The notes: generated by a model not told the origin, from the letters alone. A stretch of DNA of 64,000 nt from Flavobacterium sp. xlx-214 (GCF_013874595.1 NZ_CP059431.1:2604001-2668000), one strand, 5' to 3'; positions 24,640-32,458 are shown, numbered from the stretch's first letter. Translations and numbers: made by a program.

Positions 24640-25147
24640 TTAATAACTTTTCTACTTCTTTAATAAAATCTTGAGGGGCATCAGGTGAAATAACAAACTT
24701 TTCCTTCTGTGTAATAATCATCAATAATGAATCTTTTCGAGTAATATACCAAGTCATGTCACCAAATTTATTATTAGTAAAAGAACCAGACATACTAAAA
24801 ACACCTCCAATACCAAAGGTTCTAATAGAAAAACGAATATCTTTATAAGTAATAGGTTTTAATTCAACTATAGTTTCTTTCTTAATAAAATCACTTCCTT
24901 TCCTCTTTATAACTTTTATACCTTCAGTTGAAACATTGTAACCTTTTATGCGTTGATTAAAAGTGTACAACAAAACTCCAAAAATACCAAACGCCAAAAT
25001 AGGCATCATTACATCCTTATTTTCAAATTTATTACTTAATAAGCTTATAATAAATAGAAAAAACAATAACAATATTATAGAAACTAAAAGTACAACAATA
25101 ATAATTGTAGTTACTTTTATAGAGGTTCCTAATGATGCTTTGAACAT
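24623..25147 (-). CDS. Bacterial PH-domain membrane protein
   Basis: 174 residues from the ATG at 25147; 54 bases more are open upstream but would run into the divergent promoter at 25186. Two transmembrane helices at the N-terminus (VTTIIIVVLLVSIILLLFFL, then PILAFGIFGVLLYTF) are followed by a soluble domain with KGYNVSTEGIKVIKRKGSD and SFTNNKFGDMTWYITRKDSL, which matches a PH-like domain of the bPH_6 type. It overlaps lpxK by 17 bp. No specific function is known for these proteins. Confidence 0.7.
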   Translation of the reverse strand: MFKASLGTSIKVTTIIIVVLLVSIILLLFFLFIISLLSNKFENKDVMMPILAFGIFGVLLYTFNQRIKGYNVSTEGIKVIKRKGSDFIKKETIVELKPITYKDIRFSIRTFGIGGVFSMSGSFTNNKFGDMTWYITRKDSLLMIITQKEKFVISPDAPQDFIKEVEKLLNENPA

Positions 25148-25185
25148 TTTAAATGTTTTATTATTAACGAAAGTACGATTATTTT

Positions 25186-25193
25186 TATCTTTG
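25186..25193 (+). promoter_or_regulatory. -7 element (TATCTTTG) of the Nif3-like gene
   Basis: TATCTTTG 22 bp before the GTG start. It lies in the divergent gap shared with the PH-domain gene and rules out the long start of the latter. Confidence 0.55.
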
Positions 25194-25214
25194 AAAAACA
25201 CTAAAACGAATATT

Positions 25215-26309
25215 GTGCAGTTAAAACAAATTATTTCGATTCTAGAAGAAATGGCGCCTACAGCCTATGCTGAAGATTTTGACAATGTAGGTTTGCTTGT
25301 TGGCGATGTTAATAAACCAATTACAGGTATTTTAGTTTGCCACGATGCCTTAGAAGATGTTGTTACAGAAGCTATTGAAAAAAAATGCAACTTAATTGTC
25401 TGTTTTCATCCTATACTTTTTTCGGGAATCAAAAAAATAACAGGTAAAAATTATGTAGAACGTGCTGTTATAAAAGCTATTAAAAACGACATTGCCATTT
25501 ACGCCGTTCATACTGGTTTAGATAATCACAAATTAGGCGTTAATAAAATTTTGTGCGATACTTTAGGGTTAATCAATACCAAAATATTAATTCCTAAGGG
25601 AAATTTTATTTACAAACTCACGACTTTTATCCCTAAAAACGATTTTTCAAAAGTGCAAAAAGCGGTATTCGCAGCTGGTGCAGGATCTATAGGTAATTAT
25701 TACGATTGTAGCTTTCAATCAAATGGTATTGGATCATTTGCAGGAAATGATGAAAGTAATCCGGTAATTGGTTCGCAAAATGTTTATACAGAAGTAGAAG
25801 AAACAAAGTTAGAAGTTACTTTTGAAAAACATTTACAATCTTCAATTTTAAAGGCTTTATTCAATGCGCATCCTTATGAAGAAGTAGCTTATGAAATTAC
25901 CAAACTAGAAAATCAACACCAAAATATTGGTTTAGGAATGATTGGCGAGCTAGAAACAGAAGTATCTGAACTAGATTTTCTTCATTTTGTAAAAGATAAA
26001 GTACAAACTGGTGGCATTCGTCATTCTGATTTTTTAAATAAAAAAGTAAAAAAAGTTGCTGTTTTAGGAGGCTCGGGTAGTTTTGCTATAAATGCTGCAA
26101 AAGCTAATGGTGCTGATGTTTTAATAACTGCCGATTTAAAATACCACGACTTTTTTCAAGCCGAAAATCAAATTCTTTTGGCCGATGTTGGTCATTTTGA
26201 AAGCGAACGTTACGTAAAAAATTACATTTTTGATTTTCTTACAAAAAAAATCCCTACTTTTGCAATTATTTTATCTGATAAAAAAACAAATCCAGTTAAC
26301 TATCTATAA
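25215..26309 (+). CDS. Nif3-like dinuclear metal center protein (YbgI family)
   Basis: 364 residues from GTG 25215; the frame stays open upstream through the divergent promoter but the homologous region begins here (VQLKQIISILEEMAPTAYAE). Nif3/DUF34 family proteins hold two metal ions and are annotated as GTP cyclohydrolase 1 type 2 homologues. DNVGLLVGD, CHDALEDVVTEAI, CFHPILFSGIKK and YAVHTGLDN carry metal ligands, and VAVLGGSGSFAINAAKANGAD with LITADLKYHDFFQAE and DVGHFESER complete the second half. A central insert (about 130-230) is typical of the long form. It is followed 2 bp later by the zinc-ribbon-family gene, as in other flavobacteria. Enzymatic role is uncertain. Confidence 0.9.
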   Translation: MQLKQIISILEEMAPTAYAEDFDNVGLLVGDVNKPITGILVCHDALEDVVTEAIEKKCNLIVCFHPILFSGIKKITGKNYVERAVIKAIKNDIAIYAVHTGLDNHKLGVNKILCDTLGLINTKILIPKGNFIYKLTTFIPKNDFSKVQKAVFAAGAGSIGNYYDCSFQSNGIGSFAGNDESNPVIGSQNVYTEVEETKLEVTFEKHLQSSILKALFNAHPYEEVAYEITKLENQHQNIGLGMIGELETEVSELDFLHFVKDKVQTGGIRHSDFLNKKVKKVAVLGGSGSFAINAAKANGADVLITADLKYHDFFQAENQILLADVGHFESERYVKNYIFDFLTKKIPTFAIILSDKKTNPVNYL

Positions 26310-26311
26310 TC

Positions 26312-27091
26312 ATGGCAAAAAAAGCAGAAACTGTTGAAGAAAAATTAAGAGCGTTATACGATCTACAATTAATTGATTCAAGAATCGACGAAATTCAAAA
26401 CATGAGAGGCGAATTACCTCTTGAAGTAGAAGATTTAAAAGACGAAGTTGCTGGACTAACTACTCGTTTAGAGAAGCTTACACACGATGTTCAATCAATT
26501 GATGAACAAATTAAAGCAAAGAAAAACGATATTGAATCGCACAAAATTGCTATTAAAAAATACAACGATCAACAAAAAGATGTTCGTAACAATAGAGAAT
26601 TCAACTCTTTAACTAAAGAAATTGAATATCAAAATTTAGAAATAGAATTATCTGAAAAACATATTAAAGAGTTCAAATCTAATATTGAGCACAAAAAACA
26701 TGTTATTGAGCAAACTTCAGAAAAATTAGATAGCAAAAAAACACATTTAAAACACAAAGAAAGTGAATTAAAAGGTATTTTAGCTGAAACAGAACGCGAA
26801 GAAAAAGCGTTATTAGAAAAATCTGAAGAATATTCTTCTATCATTGACGATCGTTTATTAACAGCTTACACAAGAATTAGAGAAGGTGTTAAAAACCGTT
26901 TAGCAGTTGTTTCTATTGAGCGCGGTGCTTCGGCAGGATCGTTCTTTACCATTCCACCTCAAGTACAAGTTGAAATTGCTGCTCGTAAAAAAATCATGAC
27001 AGATGAGCACAGTGGAAGAATTTTAGTAGATGCAGCTTTAGCTCAAGAAGAAAGAGAAAAAATTGATGCAATTATCGAAAATTTAAAATAA
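26312..27091 (+). CDS. C4-type zinc-ribbon family coiled-coil protein lacking its cysteines
   Basis: 259 residues. Residues 10-185 are charged heptad-rich coiled coil (QSIDEQIKAKKNDIESHKIA and similar). The C-terminus matches the zf-RING_7 zinc ribbon paired with Nif3 in Bacteroidota, but all four metal-ligand cysteines, which I expect as CxxC-x20-CxxC, are replaced: S207 and S210 in ERGASAGSFFTIPPQ, D231 and S234 in KKIMTDEHSGRILVD. The spacing is intact, so the fold appears kept without zinc. The gene follows Nif3 by 2 bp in the same transcript. A nucleic-acid-linked role is suggested for the family but not shown. Confidence 0.85.
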   Translation: MAKKAETVEEKLRALYDLQLIDSRIDEIQNMRGELPLEVEDLKDEVAGLTTRLEKLTHDVQSIDEQIKAKKNDIESHKIAIKKYNDQQKDVRNNREFNSLTKEIEYQNLEIELSEKHIKEFKSNIEHKKHVIEQTSEKLDSKKTHLKHKESELKGILAETEREEKALLEKSEEYSSIIDDRLLTAYTRIREGVKNRLAVVSIERGASAGSFFTIPPQVQVEIAARKKIMTDEHSGRILVDAALAQEEREKIDAIIENLK

Positions 27092-27095
27092 ATTT

Positions 27096-27122
27096 AAGCC
27101 TCTAACTCTAGAGGCTTTTTTT
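27096..27122 (+). terminator. Terminator after the zinc-ribbon-family gene
   Basis: AAGCCTCTA/TAGAGGCTT with loop ACTC and a T run that reaches the start codon of the next gene. Confidence 0.85.
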
Positions 27123-27983
27123 ATGGAGTACTTTAAAAAAATTAAATACACGCTATTAACAAAAGGGTTTGGTTTTTACATCAACTCCTTACATTATTTA
27201 AACGCAAAATTTGCGGCAAATACAGCGTATACTTTATTTTCGGTTCCTAGACAAGGTTTGTTAAAGAACTTGCCTACTTTTTTAAACTCTAGTAAAACTA
27301 AAGATCTGTTCTTTGGTAAACAACGTATTAAAACGTATGCTTGGGAAGGTGAAAAAGAAACCATTCTCTTAATTCATGGTTGGGAAAGCAACGCCAATCG
27401 CTGGCAAGGTGTTATTCAGTTTTTAAAGAAGAAAAAATACCGTATTGTAGCTTTAGATGCGCCTGGGCAAGGTTTAAGCGATGGCAAAGAATTTAATGCC
27501 GTTTTATATAGTGAGTTTATTAATGAAGTAGCCAATCATTACAAACCGCAATTCTTAATTGGGCATTCTTTGGGTGGTATGACCATGTTGTATTATATGT
27601 CTAAATACAAACCAAAATTTGTAGAAAAAATTGTTTCATTGGCAGCTCCAAATCGGTTTTTACGTATTACAGATAACTACAAAAATATGTTATCGTTAAG
27701 TAAAAAATCATATCAAAACTTTTTGTTAGAATTTGAAAAACGTTTTAAAATAAATCCTAAAACATTTAATAGCGCCCATTTTATTGATGATATTTTGGTT
27801 CCTATTGGCATTATTCATGATGATATTGATACCATTGTACCTTATAAAGATAGCATTGAAATTTTAGAAAAACATCCCAGAATTCCCTTTTTTACCACTC
27901 ACAATTTAGGACACAGTTTGTATAATGAAACCGTAAATAAACAAATTGTTTATTTTTTAGAAAACAACCGCTTTAAATTGTAA
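27123..27983 (+). CDS. Alpha/beta hydrolase
   Basis: 286-residue alpha/beta-hydrolase fold protein. LLIHGWESNANRWQ is the oxyanion strand-turn, ALDAPGQGLSDG follows, and the nucleophile serine lies in LIGHSLGGMTMLYYM; the histidine is probably that of FTTHNLGHSLYN near the C-terminus, and PIGIIHDDIDTIVPY supplies the acid. There is no signal peptide. The ATG directly follows the T run of the upstream terminator. It is likely an esterase- or lipase-like enzyme; the substrate cannot be inferred. It precedes the pseudouridine synthase by 9 bp. Confidence 0.87.
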   Translation: MEYFKKIKYTLLTKGFGFYINSLHYLNAKFAANTAYTLFSVPRQGLLKNLPTFLNSSKTKDLFFGKQRIKTYAWEGEKETILLIHGWESNANRWQGVIQFLKKKKYRIVALDAPGQGLSDGKEFNAVLYSEFINEVANHYKPQFLIGHSLGGMTMLYYMSKYKPKFVEKIVSLAAPNRFLRITDNYKNMLSLSKKSYQNFLLEFEKRFKINPKTFNSAHFIDDILVPIGIIHDDIDTIVPYKDSIEILEKHPRIPFFTTHNLGHSLYNETVNKQIVYFLENNRFKL

Positions 27984-27992
27984 TTTTGTAAG

Positions 27993-28838
27993 ATGGATCA
28001 AGGTGTACGTGTAAATAAATTTTTGTCTGAAGCAGGTTTTTGCTCTCGTAGAGAAGCAGATAAACTTATAGAACAAGGTAGAGTTACTATTAACGATGTA
28101 ATTCCCGAAATGGGAACTAAAGTTTTACCAACTGATGAAGTACGTGTAAACGGAAAATTAATTAACGAGCGCAACGATGCTAAAATTTACTTAGCTTTTA
28201 ACAAACCTGTTGGTATAGAATGTACTACAAATCAATCTGTTAAAAATAATATTGTAGATTATATTAATTATCATGAACGCATTTTTCCTGTTGGACGATT
28301 AGATAAAGATTCTGAAGGATTAATTATCATGACCAATGATGGTGATATTGTAAATAAAATTCTTCGCGCACGTAATAATCACGAAAAAGAGTATATTGTG
28401 ACGGTTAACAAGCCAATTACAGATCGTTTTATAACCAGAATGCGAAGTGGCGTGCCTATTTTAGATACAGTTACAAAAGAATGTAGAGTTGAAAAAATCA
28501 GTAATACTACGTTTCGCATCTTTCTAACTCAAGGATTAAACCGACAAATTCGCCGTATGTGCGAGTATTTTGATTACACTGTTGTTGCTTTAAAACGTAT
28601 CCGTATTGTAAATATTTCGTTAGATGTTCCTGTGGGAAAATACCGCGAAATTACAAATGCTGAAATGGATGAACTAAACCGATTAATTGGCGATAGTACC
28701 AAAACAGAAGAAGGTAGTTTACCAAAAACCGAAAAAGTGTTGGTAAATAAAAATCCAGCACCTACAAAGGATCGAAAAGATTTTAAAAAGAAGTTTACAG
28801 AACAACGCCCATTACGAAACGAACGTAGAAATAAATAA
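27993..28838 (+). CDS. rluF: 23S rRNA pseudouridine synthase, RluF/RluB type
   Basis: 281 residues: an N-terminal S4 RNA-binding domain (about 5-60, RVNKFLSEAGFCSRREADKL) and an RsuA-type catalytic domain with the aspartate motif FPVGRLDKDSEGLIIMTND and LTQGLNRQIRRMCEYF. It isomerises a uridine of 23S rRNA to pseudouridine; similarity in the KRIRIVNISL region points to RluF (position 2604 in E. coli numbering), but RluB-like specificity is possible. The C-terminal 40 residues are lysine- and arginine-rich. TAATTTTG four bases before the ATG would give a leaderless message if used. Confidence 0.88.
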   Translation: MDQGVRVNKFLSEAGFCSRREADKLIEQGRVTINDVIPEMGTKVLPTDEVRVNGKLINERNDAKIYLAFNKPVGIECTTNQSVKNNIVDYINYHERIFPVGRLDKDSEGLIIMTNDGDIVNKILRARNNHEKEYIVTVNKPITDRFITRMRSGVPILDTVTKECRVEKISNTTFRIFLTQGLNRQIRRMCEYFDYTVVALKRIRIVNISLDVPVGKYREITNAEMDELNRLIGDSTKTEEGSLPKTEKVLVNKNPAPTKDRKDFKKKFTEQRPLRNERRNK

Positions 28839-28862
28839 ATCTTTGCCTTTAATTTGAAGATT

Positions 28863-29153
28863 ATGCATAAAATAGATGACCAAAAACATCAAGCTAATGG
28901 GAAGTTCTTTTGTAAATGTTGTGGGTACAATACTCTAACACATTTTCCTAATGGAACTTATGAAATTTGCGAAATTTGTTTTTGGGAGGATGATATTTAT
29001 CAAACTGAAAACCCTAATGAAGAATACGGTCCTAACAGAGTTTCTCTAATTCAAGGAAGAAAAAATTTCGAATCTTTTGGAGCCTGTGAATTTGAAATGA
29101 AGATTAATGTTAGAAAACCAACAGAAATAGATATTAGAAATATTAATAAATAA
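28863..29153 (+). CDS. CPCC-family cysteine-rich protein
   Basis: 96 residues from ATG 28863 (an in-frame TTG nine bases earlier is possible). Two cysteine pairs, FCKCCGYNTL and YEICEICFWEDD, are followed by ENPNEEYGPNRVSLIQGRKNF, the pattern of the small Cys_rich_CPCC domain, here with CKCC in place of CPCC. The cysteines probably bind zinc. Members occur sporadically, often in toxin-immunity or mobile neighbourhoods, but nothing of that kind is adjacent here. The function is not known. A terminator follows. Confidence 0.75.
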   Translation: MHKIDDQKHQANGKFFCKCCGYNTLTHFPNGTYEICEICFWEDDIYQTENPNEEYGPNRVSLIQGRKNFESFGACEFEMKINVRKPTEIDIRNINK

Positions 29154-29180
29154 ATCCGAGTTTAAAAACTCGGATTTTAT
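29152..29180 (+). terminator. Terminator after the CPCC gene
   Basis: ATCCGAGTTT/AAACTCGGAT hairpin with a TTTTAT tail. Confidence 0.75.
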
Positions 29181-29291
29181 TTATCCTTCAATGATTAAAT
29201 CATATTAGGAATATCAAAAGTGTTAAGTATTGATACATTCTTCCATTGGTTTTAGTCAGAATAAAATAGATTTTCAATTCATTAATTTGTC

Positions 29292-30662
29292 TTAAAAATT
29301 ATTATAATATAACTGCTTAGATAAAAATGGTAAATTCTCGTAATAATTTAATCGGGTTAAAACATCTTCAGGAACTTCCATATTGTGCTTTTTAAAATAA
29401 GGTATCAAATCTTTTTCATTTCCATTTAATTCATAAACCAAATACTGTAAATCAATAGTATCTTTTTGTAAATTATAGGTGGTTATAATGCTACTCCAAT
29501 TAAAAATCGAACAAAATATCAGACTATAAAAAAGCGTCCAGCTCATTTTATCAATTAAGTAGAAATTGGTCTTTTTATTTTGAATTTTTAAGAACGAGAA
29601 TATCAAACCAATTCCGCATAAAATCAAAAATAAATAAACCCCTAACCTCTTGTATGTTAAACCCAAAGCATTTATGTAAACCGAGTTTTGATAGAAGGCT
29701 GAAATTAACAAAACGATGTTTAGAACAATCCAAATTTTAGTAAAAAGTAACAACCATTTATTGCCTTTAATAAAGTTTAAAGCACCTTTAAAGAAAAGCA
29801 AAACCACCAACATGGCTAAGAAAACCGAAACAATAATGAGGTAGATTTGATTGTGCGTACGATTGCTGTAATCGGATAGTTGTTGAATGCTTTGTTGAGC
29901 ATTTTCTATGTTAAAAACAATCACAAAAAATAACAACATGGCGTTTAACGAAATAAGTGTGATGATACCGCTTCGTACTTCAAATTGCAGTGGAATAAAA
30001 TCAAAAGTTGGTTTGATACTTTCAATGTCGCTTTTTGAGAAATTGGTTTTTAAAGTACGATCAATCAACTTTAGAAAATCAAAAACTTTTAGATACCAGA
30101 AAACAAAGCTTATAAAAAATCCAAAAAGCAATACCAGAAGAATTAATCCATCAATGTTAAACTCATATCTATTATACCAATTACTAAGCATTTCGCTTGA
30201 TGAAACATACAAACCAAAAAACACCGATAGTATAATAACAGGTAAAATAATATAAGCAAAAATGGTCACAAATGTTTTTTTAGAATCGTCCTCTTTAAAT
30301 TCAAGCCAAGTATCCACTAAAAAAACATGCACCACAAAAGCAGGCCAATTCAATAGAAAATTAAACGCTTGTGAAACGAGTTTTAATTGTGGATCGATTA
30401 AATAATATCGAAACACAAACGACGAAATCATTACTGCTATAAAAGTAGAAAACGATAACAACCAAGCGTTGGATATACAAGTTACTACAATACACCCTGC
30501 TAATAAAAGTGCTCTTTTATCGCGCATTAATTTGGGTTGCATTACAAGCTGAATGACCAATAAAAACAATGCAAAAATGGATAGGTTTAAGCCTAATTCT
30601 TGATTGTAAAACAAAATAGCAAACAAAACTGTGCTAATTAAAATTAAAAATTGCTTTTTCAT
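29292..30662 (-). CDS. DUF4173/DUF4153-like multi-pass membrane protein
   Basis: 456 residues with about eleven hydrophobic helices (for example LILISTVLFAILFYNQEL, SNAWLLSFSTFIAVMISSF, YIILPVIILSVFFGLYVSS and GLILLVLLFGFFISFVFWYL) and a soluble C-terminal 60 residues ending in ENLPFLSKQLYY. It resembles the DUF4173/DUF4153 membrane proteins that accompany small winged-helix regulators in Flavobacteriaceae. It is transcribed separately, but just downstream of the regulator gene, from a promoter overlapped by a 17-bp palindrome. I cannot assign a transport or enzymatic role. Confidence 0.6.
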   Translation of the reverse strand: MKKQFLILISTVLFAILFYNQELGLNLSIFALFLLVIQLVMQPKLMRDKRALLLAGCIVVTCISNAWLLSFSTFIAVMISSFVFRYYLIDPQLKLVSQAFNFLLNWPAFVVHVFLVDTWLEFKEDDSKKTFVTIFAYIILPVIILSVFFGLYVSSSEMLSNWYNRYEFNIDGLILLVLLFGFFISFVFWYLKVFDFLKLIDRTLKTNFSKSDIESIKPTFDFIPLQFEVRSGIITLISLNAMLLFFVIVFNIENAQQSIQQLSDYSNRTHNQIYLIIVSVFLAMLVVLLFFKGALNFIKGNKWLLLFTKIWIVLNIVLLISAFYQNSVYINALGLTYKRLGVYLFLILCGIGLIFSFLKIQNKKTNFYLIDKMSWTLFYSLIFCSIFNWSSIITTYNLQKDTIDLQYLVYELNGNEKDLIPYFKKHNMEVPEDVLTRLNYYENLPFLSKQLYYNNF

Positions 30663-30681
30663 AAAACATTAATTTAAAAGT

Positions 30682-30700
30682 ACTTTGTAATTCAAAGTTA
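30682..30700 (-). promoter_or_regulatory. -7 box overlapped by palindromic operator, DUF4173-like gene
   Basis: ACTTTG-TAATT-CAAAGT (30682-30698) is a 6+5+6 palindrome. On the minus strand TAACTTTG (30693-30700) matches the -7 consensus, so a protein bound to the palindrome would block the promoter. It is 20 bp before the start codon. Confidence 0.6.
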
Positions 30701-30722
30701 AATGATAAAAAAAATTGAATTA

Positions 30723-31010
30723 TCATTTCAACATTTTTTCAAGAAACTGTAAATGTGTCTTAAAAGCTTGTTTTCCTAATGTGGTAATTTTATAAGATGT
30801 ACGTGGCTTTTTCCCCACAAACTCCTTTTTTATTTCTATATAATTGCTTTTCTCTAATGCGGTAGAATGGCTTGCTAAATTACCATCGGTGACTTGTAAA
30901 AGATTTTTCATTTCGGTAAAATCAACCCAATCATTCACCATAAGAACAGACATCACTCCAAGGCGTACTCTACTTTCAAACTCTTTATTTAAACCGCTAA
31001 TAATACTCAC
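30723..31010 (-). CDS. Winged-helix transcriptional regulator (HTH_34 type)
   Basis: 95 residues from a GTG start. The sequence carries VMSVLMVNDWVDFTEMKNLL, the recognition region VTDGNLASHSTALEKSNYIEI and the wing KPRTSYKITTLGKQAFKTHL, the layout of the PF13601 (HTH_34) winged-helix group related to ArsR/MarR proteins. The start shares a G with the stop of the upstream membrane-protein gene (TAGTG), so translation is coupled. It is the best candidate to bind the ACTTTG-N5-CAAAGT sites on both sides of it; this is inference from position. There is no metal-ligand cysteine cluster, so the signal is unknown. Confidence 0.88.
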   Translation of the reverse strand: MSIISGLNKEFESRVRLGVMSVLMVNDWVDFTEMKNLLQVTDGNLASHSTALEKSNYIEIKKEFVGKKPRTSYKITTLGKQAFKTHLQFLEKMLK

Positions 31011-31621
31011 TAGTTATACTTTCTATGTAAAATAATTCCGTAAATAATATGTAAAACACCAAAACCTATTGTCCAAAAAAGCAAACCTTTACCAATGAAA
31101 AACAAGGATAAACACCCTAATACTATTTCTAAAAAACCTAAATATTTAATATCAGAAAAAGTGTACTTTTCGGCATTTACCAATGCTAAACCATAAAAAA
31201 TTAAAGTAGTACCCGCAATTAAGCCATATAAACCGTATTGTAATAAAGCCAACACAAAAACACCGCCAACTACTAACGGAATGGTTAAACTACTTAATAT
31301 TTTTTTTGTAGTTGATGTCCAAATTTGTAATCCTAATTTTTTACTTTTTCGAATAGTGAAGAAACTTCCGAAAGAAATGGCAAAAAACAAAGCAAAAACT
31401 CCAAGTAAAATTAACTTTGAAATAGTTTGGCTATTGTAAAGTATGTCCTCGCTTTGATTTAAACCAACAAAACCATTGGTGAAATACATAGCTAAAACAC
31501 CTGTTATTAAACCTACAATACCCGCTCCTACTCCAGATAAACCACTTAAGGATATAAACCTTGAAGAGCGTTCCATCATACTTTTGATATGAGCTAAATC
31601 ATCTGAAATTTTCTGATTCAT
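31010..31621 (-). CDS. Membrane protein co-expressed with winged-helix regulator
   Basis: 203 residues from ATG 31621 (an in-frame GTG at 31630 lies inside the operator and is unlikely). A soluble start, MNQKISDDLAHIKSMMERSS, precedes about six membrane helices, including LSGVGAGIVGLITGVLAMYF and WTIGFGVLHIIYGIILH. It is the first gene of a two-gene unit with the regulator. I do not recognise a functional family; in similar loci such proteins are labelled hypothetical. A role as the sensor or effector of the adjacent regulator is possible but unsupported. Confidence 0.65.
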   Translation of the reverse strand: MNQKISDDLAHIKSMMERSSRFISLSGLSGVGAGIVGLITGVLAMYFTNGFVGLNQSEDILYNSQTISKLILLGVFALFFAISFGSFFTIRKSKKLGLQIWTSTTKKILSSLTIPLVVGGVFVLALLQYGLYGLIAGTTLIFYGLALVNAEKYTFSDIKYLGFLEIVLGCLSLFFIGKGLLFWTIGFGVLHIIYGIILHRKYN

Positions 31622-31628
31622 AAAATTC

Positions 31629-31669
31629 ACTTTGAATTACAAAGTTATTTGAAAATTTTAAATCAACAA
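31629..31669 (-). promoter_or_regulatory. Promoter TTG-N19-TAACTTTG overlapped by palindromic operator
   Basis: The palindrome ACTTTG-AATTA-CAAAGT spans 31629-31645. On the minus strand the -7 box TAACTTTG (31640-31647) overlaps it, and TTG (CAA on plus, 31667-31669) lies 19 bp upstream. It is a complete promoter with a built-in operator. Confidence 0.7.
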
Positions 31670-31686
31670 GTTTTTAGGAGAAATAT

Positions 31687-32043
31687 TTACAAGTTTTGTA
31701 AAAAATCTTTATCTGCTTTTTTTAAACCCTTTGCAACAAGATTGTAAGAGTTAACAATCATTTCTTTAAAATGTTTTACAGGCACATCGCTGTTAAAATA
31801 AACACTATTCCAATGTTTTTTATTCATGTGATACCCAGGTTTAACGCCTTCATACTGCGATCGTAATTCTAAAGCTTCATCAGGATCACACTTTAAATTA
31901 CAATACTCAAATTCTTCAATATCAACCAAACAAAACACTTTATTCATTACATAAAAAACCAATGTTCTTTCATCAAAAGGAAACTTCTCTGAAACTCCTT
32001 TAAACGACAAACAATAATCTCTAAAATCTTCAATATTATCCAT
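31687..32043 (-). CDS. MmcQ/YjbR family protein
   Basis: 118 residues of the MmcQ/YjbR family, small proteins with a double-wing DNA-binding-like fold. MDNIEDFRDYCLSFKGVSEKFPF at the start, the FYVMNKVFCLVDIEEF strand pair, the CDPDEALELRSQYEGVKPGYH block and HWNSVYFNSDVP are the conserved segments. There is no enzymatic motif. The start overlaps by 8 bp the end of a remnant DUF3307 reading frame, which suggests the two were once translationally coupled. Function is not established despite the common DNA-binding label. Confidence 0.9.
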   Translation of the reverse strand: MDNIEDFRDYCLSFKGVSEKFPFDERTLVFYVMNKVFCLVDIEEFEYCNLKCDPDEALELRSQYEGVKPGYHMNKKHWNSVYFNSDVPVKHFKEMIVNSYNLVAKGLKKADKDFLQNL

Positions 32044-32203
32044 TCAAAAAACTTATAAAATAGTTATAAAGTAAACCAATTAAAATGGCACATCCAAAAC
32101 TTAATAATGTTCCAATTAATACATACTCTGTTAAATGTCGTTCTTTTGCATTATTTAAATCTCCAAATCTAAAGATAGATTTTACAATAAAATAAAATCT
32201 ATT
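32036..32203 (-). pseudogene. 3' remnant of a DUF3307 membrane protein gene
   Basis: An open frame of 55 codons with no start codon reads IVKSIFRFGDLNNAKERH, then LTEYVLIGTLLSFGCAILIG and LLYNYFISFLNG. From memory this is the conserved C-terminal end of DUF3307 proteins (normally about 230 residues; AKSIFRFGDL and TEYVLIGTLLS are hallmarks). The upstream sequence has a stop at 32204-32206 and no earlier homologous part, and a tRNA terminator lies 35 bp further. I infer that the 5' four-fifths of the gene was deleted. The stop overlaps the mmcQ start. An alternative is a real small protein using a non-standard start. Confidence 0.6.
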
Positions 32204-32240
32204 TTAGAAATAATATTGTTTTCAACTAGCTTTTAAATAT

Positions 32241-32275
32241 AAAAAAAACCAACCTAAATAAGGTTGGTTTTTTTG
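32241..32275 (-). terminator. Terminator of the tRNA-Ser/tRNA-Tyr transcript
   Basis: CCAACCT/AGGTTGG with a 5-base loop within long A and T runs; on the minus strand it follows tRNA-Tyr directly. Confidence 0.88.
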
Positions 32276-32356
32276 TGGGGAGAGCAGGATTCGAACCTGC
32301 GAAGGTTTCCCAACGGATTTACAGTCCGTCCTCGTTGGCCGCTTGAGTATCTCCCC
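32276..32356 (-). tRNA. tRNA-Tyr (GTA)
   Basis: The minus strand folds with acceptor GGGGAGA/TCTCCCC, anticodon stem ACGGA/TCCGT, loop CTGTAAA (anticodon GTA), a long variable arm as in class II tRNAs, T stem GCAGG/CCTGC and discriminator A. CCA is not fully encoded. It follows tRNA-Ser by 17 bp and ends at a strong terminator. Confidence 0.93.
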
Positions 32357-32373
32357 TAGCCGTTATTTTTCTG

Positions 32374-32458
32374 CGGAGAAAGAGGGATTCGAACCCCCGG
32401 ACCTGTTACAGTCAACAGTTTTCAAGACTGCCGCATTCGACCACTCTGCCATTTCTCC
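32374..32458 (-). tRNA. tRNA-Ser (TGA)
   Basis: The minus strand gives acceptor GGAGAAA/TTTCTCC, anticodon arm GCAGT-CTTGAAA-ACTG(T) with anticodon TGA, a long class II variable arm (GTTGACTGTAACAGGTC region), T arm GGGGGTTCGAATCCCTC and discriminator G, as expected for serine. It is the first gene of the two-tRNA transcript. Confidence 0.93.

Noticed and set aside
24963..25214. An 84-codon N-terminal extension of the Nif3-like protein
   Set aside because: The region is antisense to the PH-domain gene and contains the -7 promoter box; family similarity begins at the GTG at 25215.
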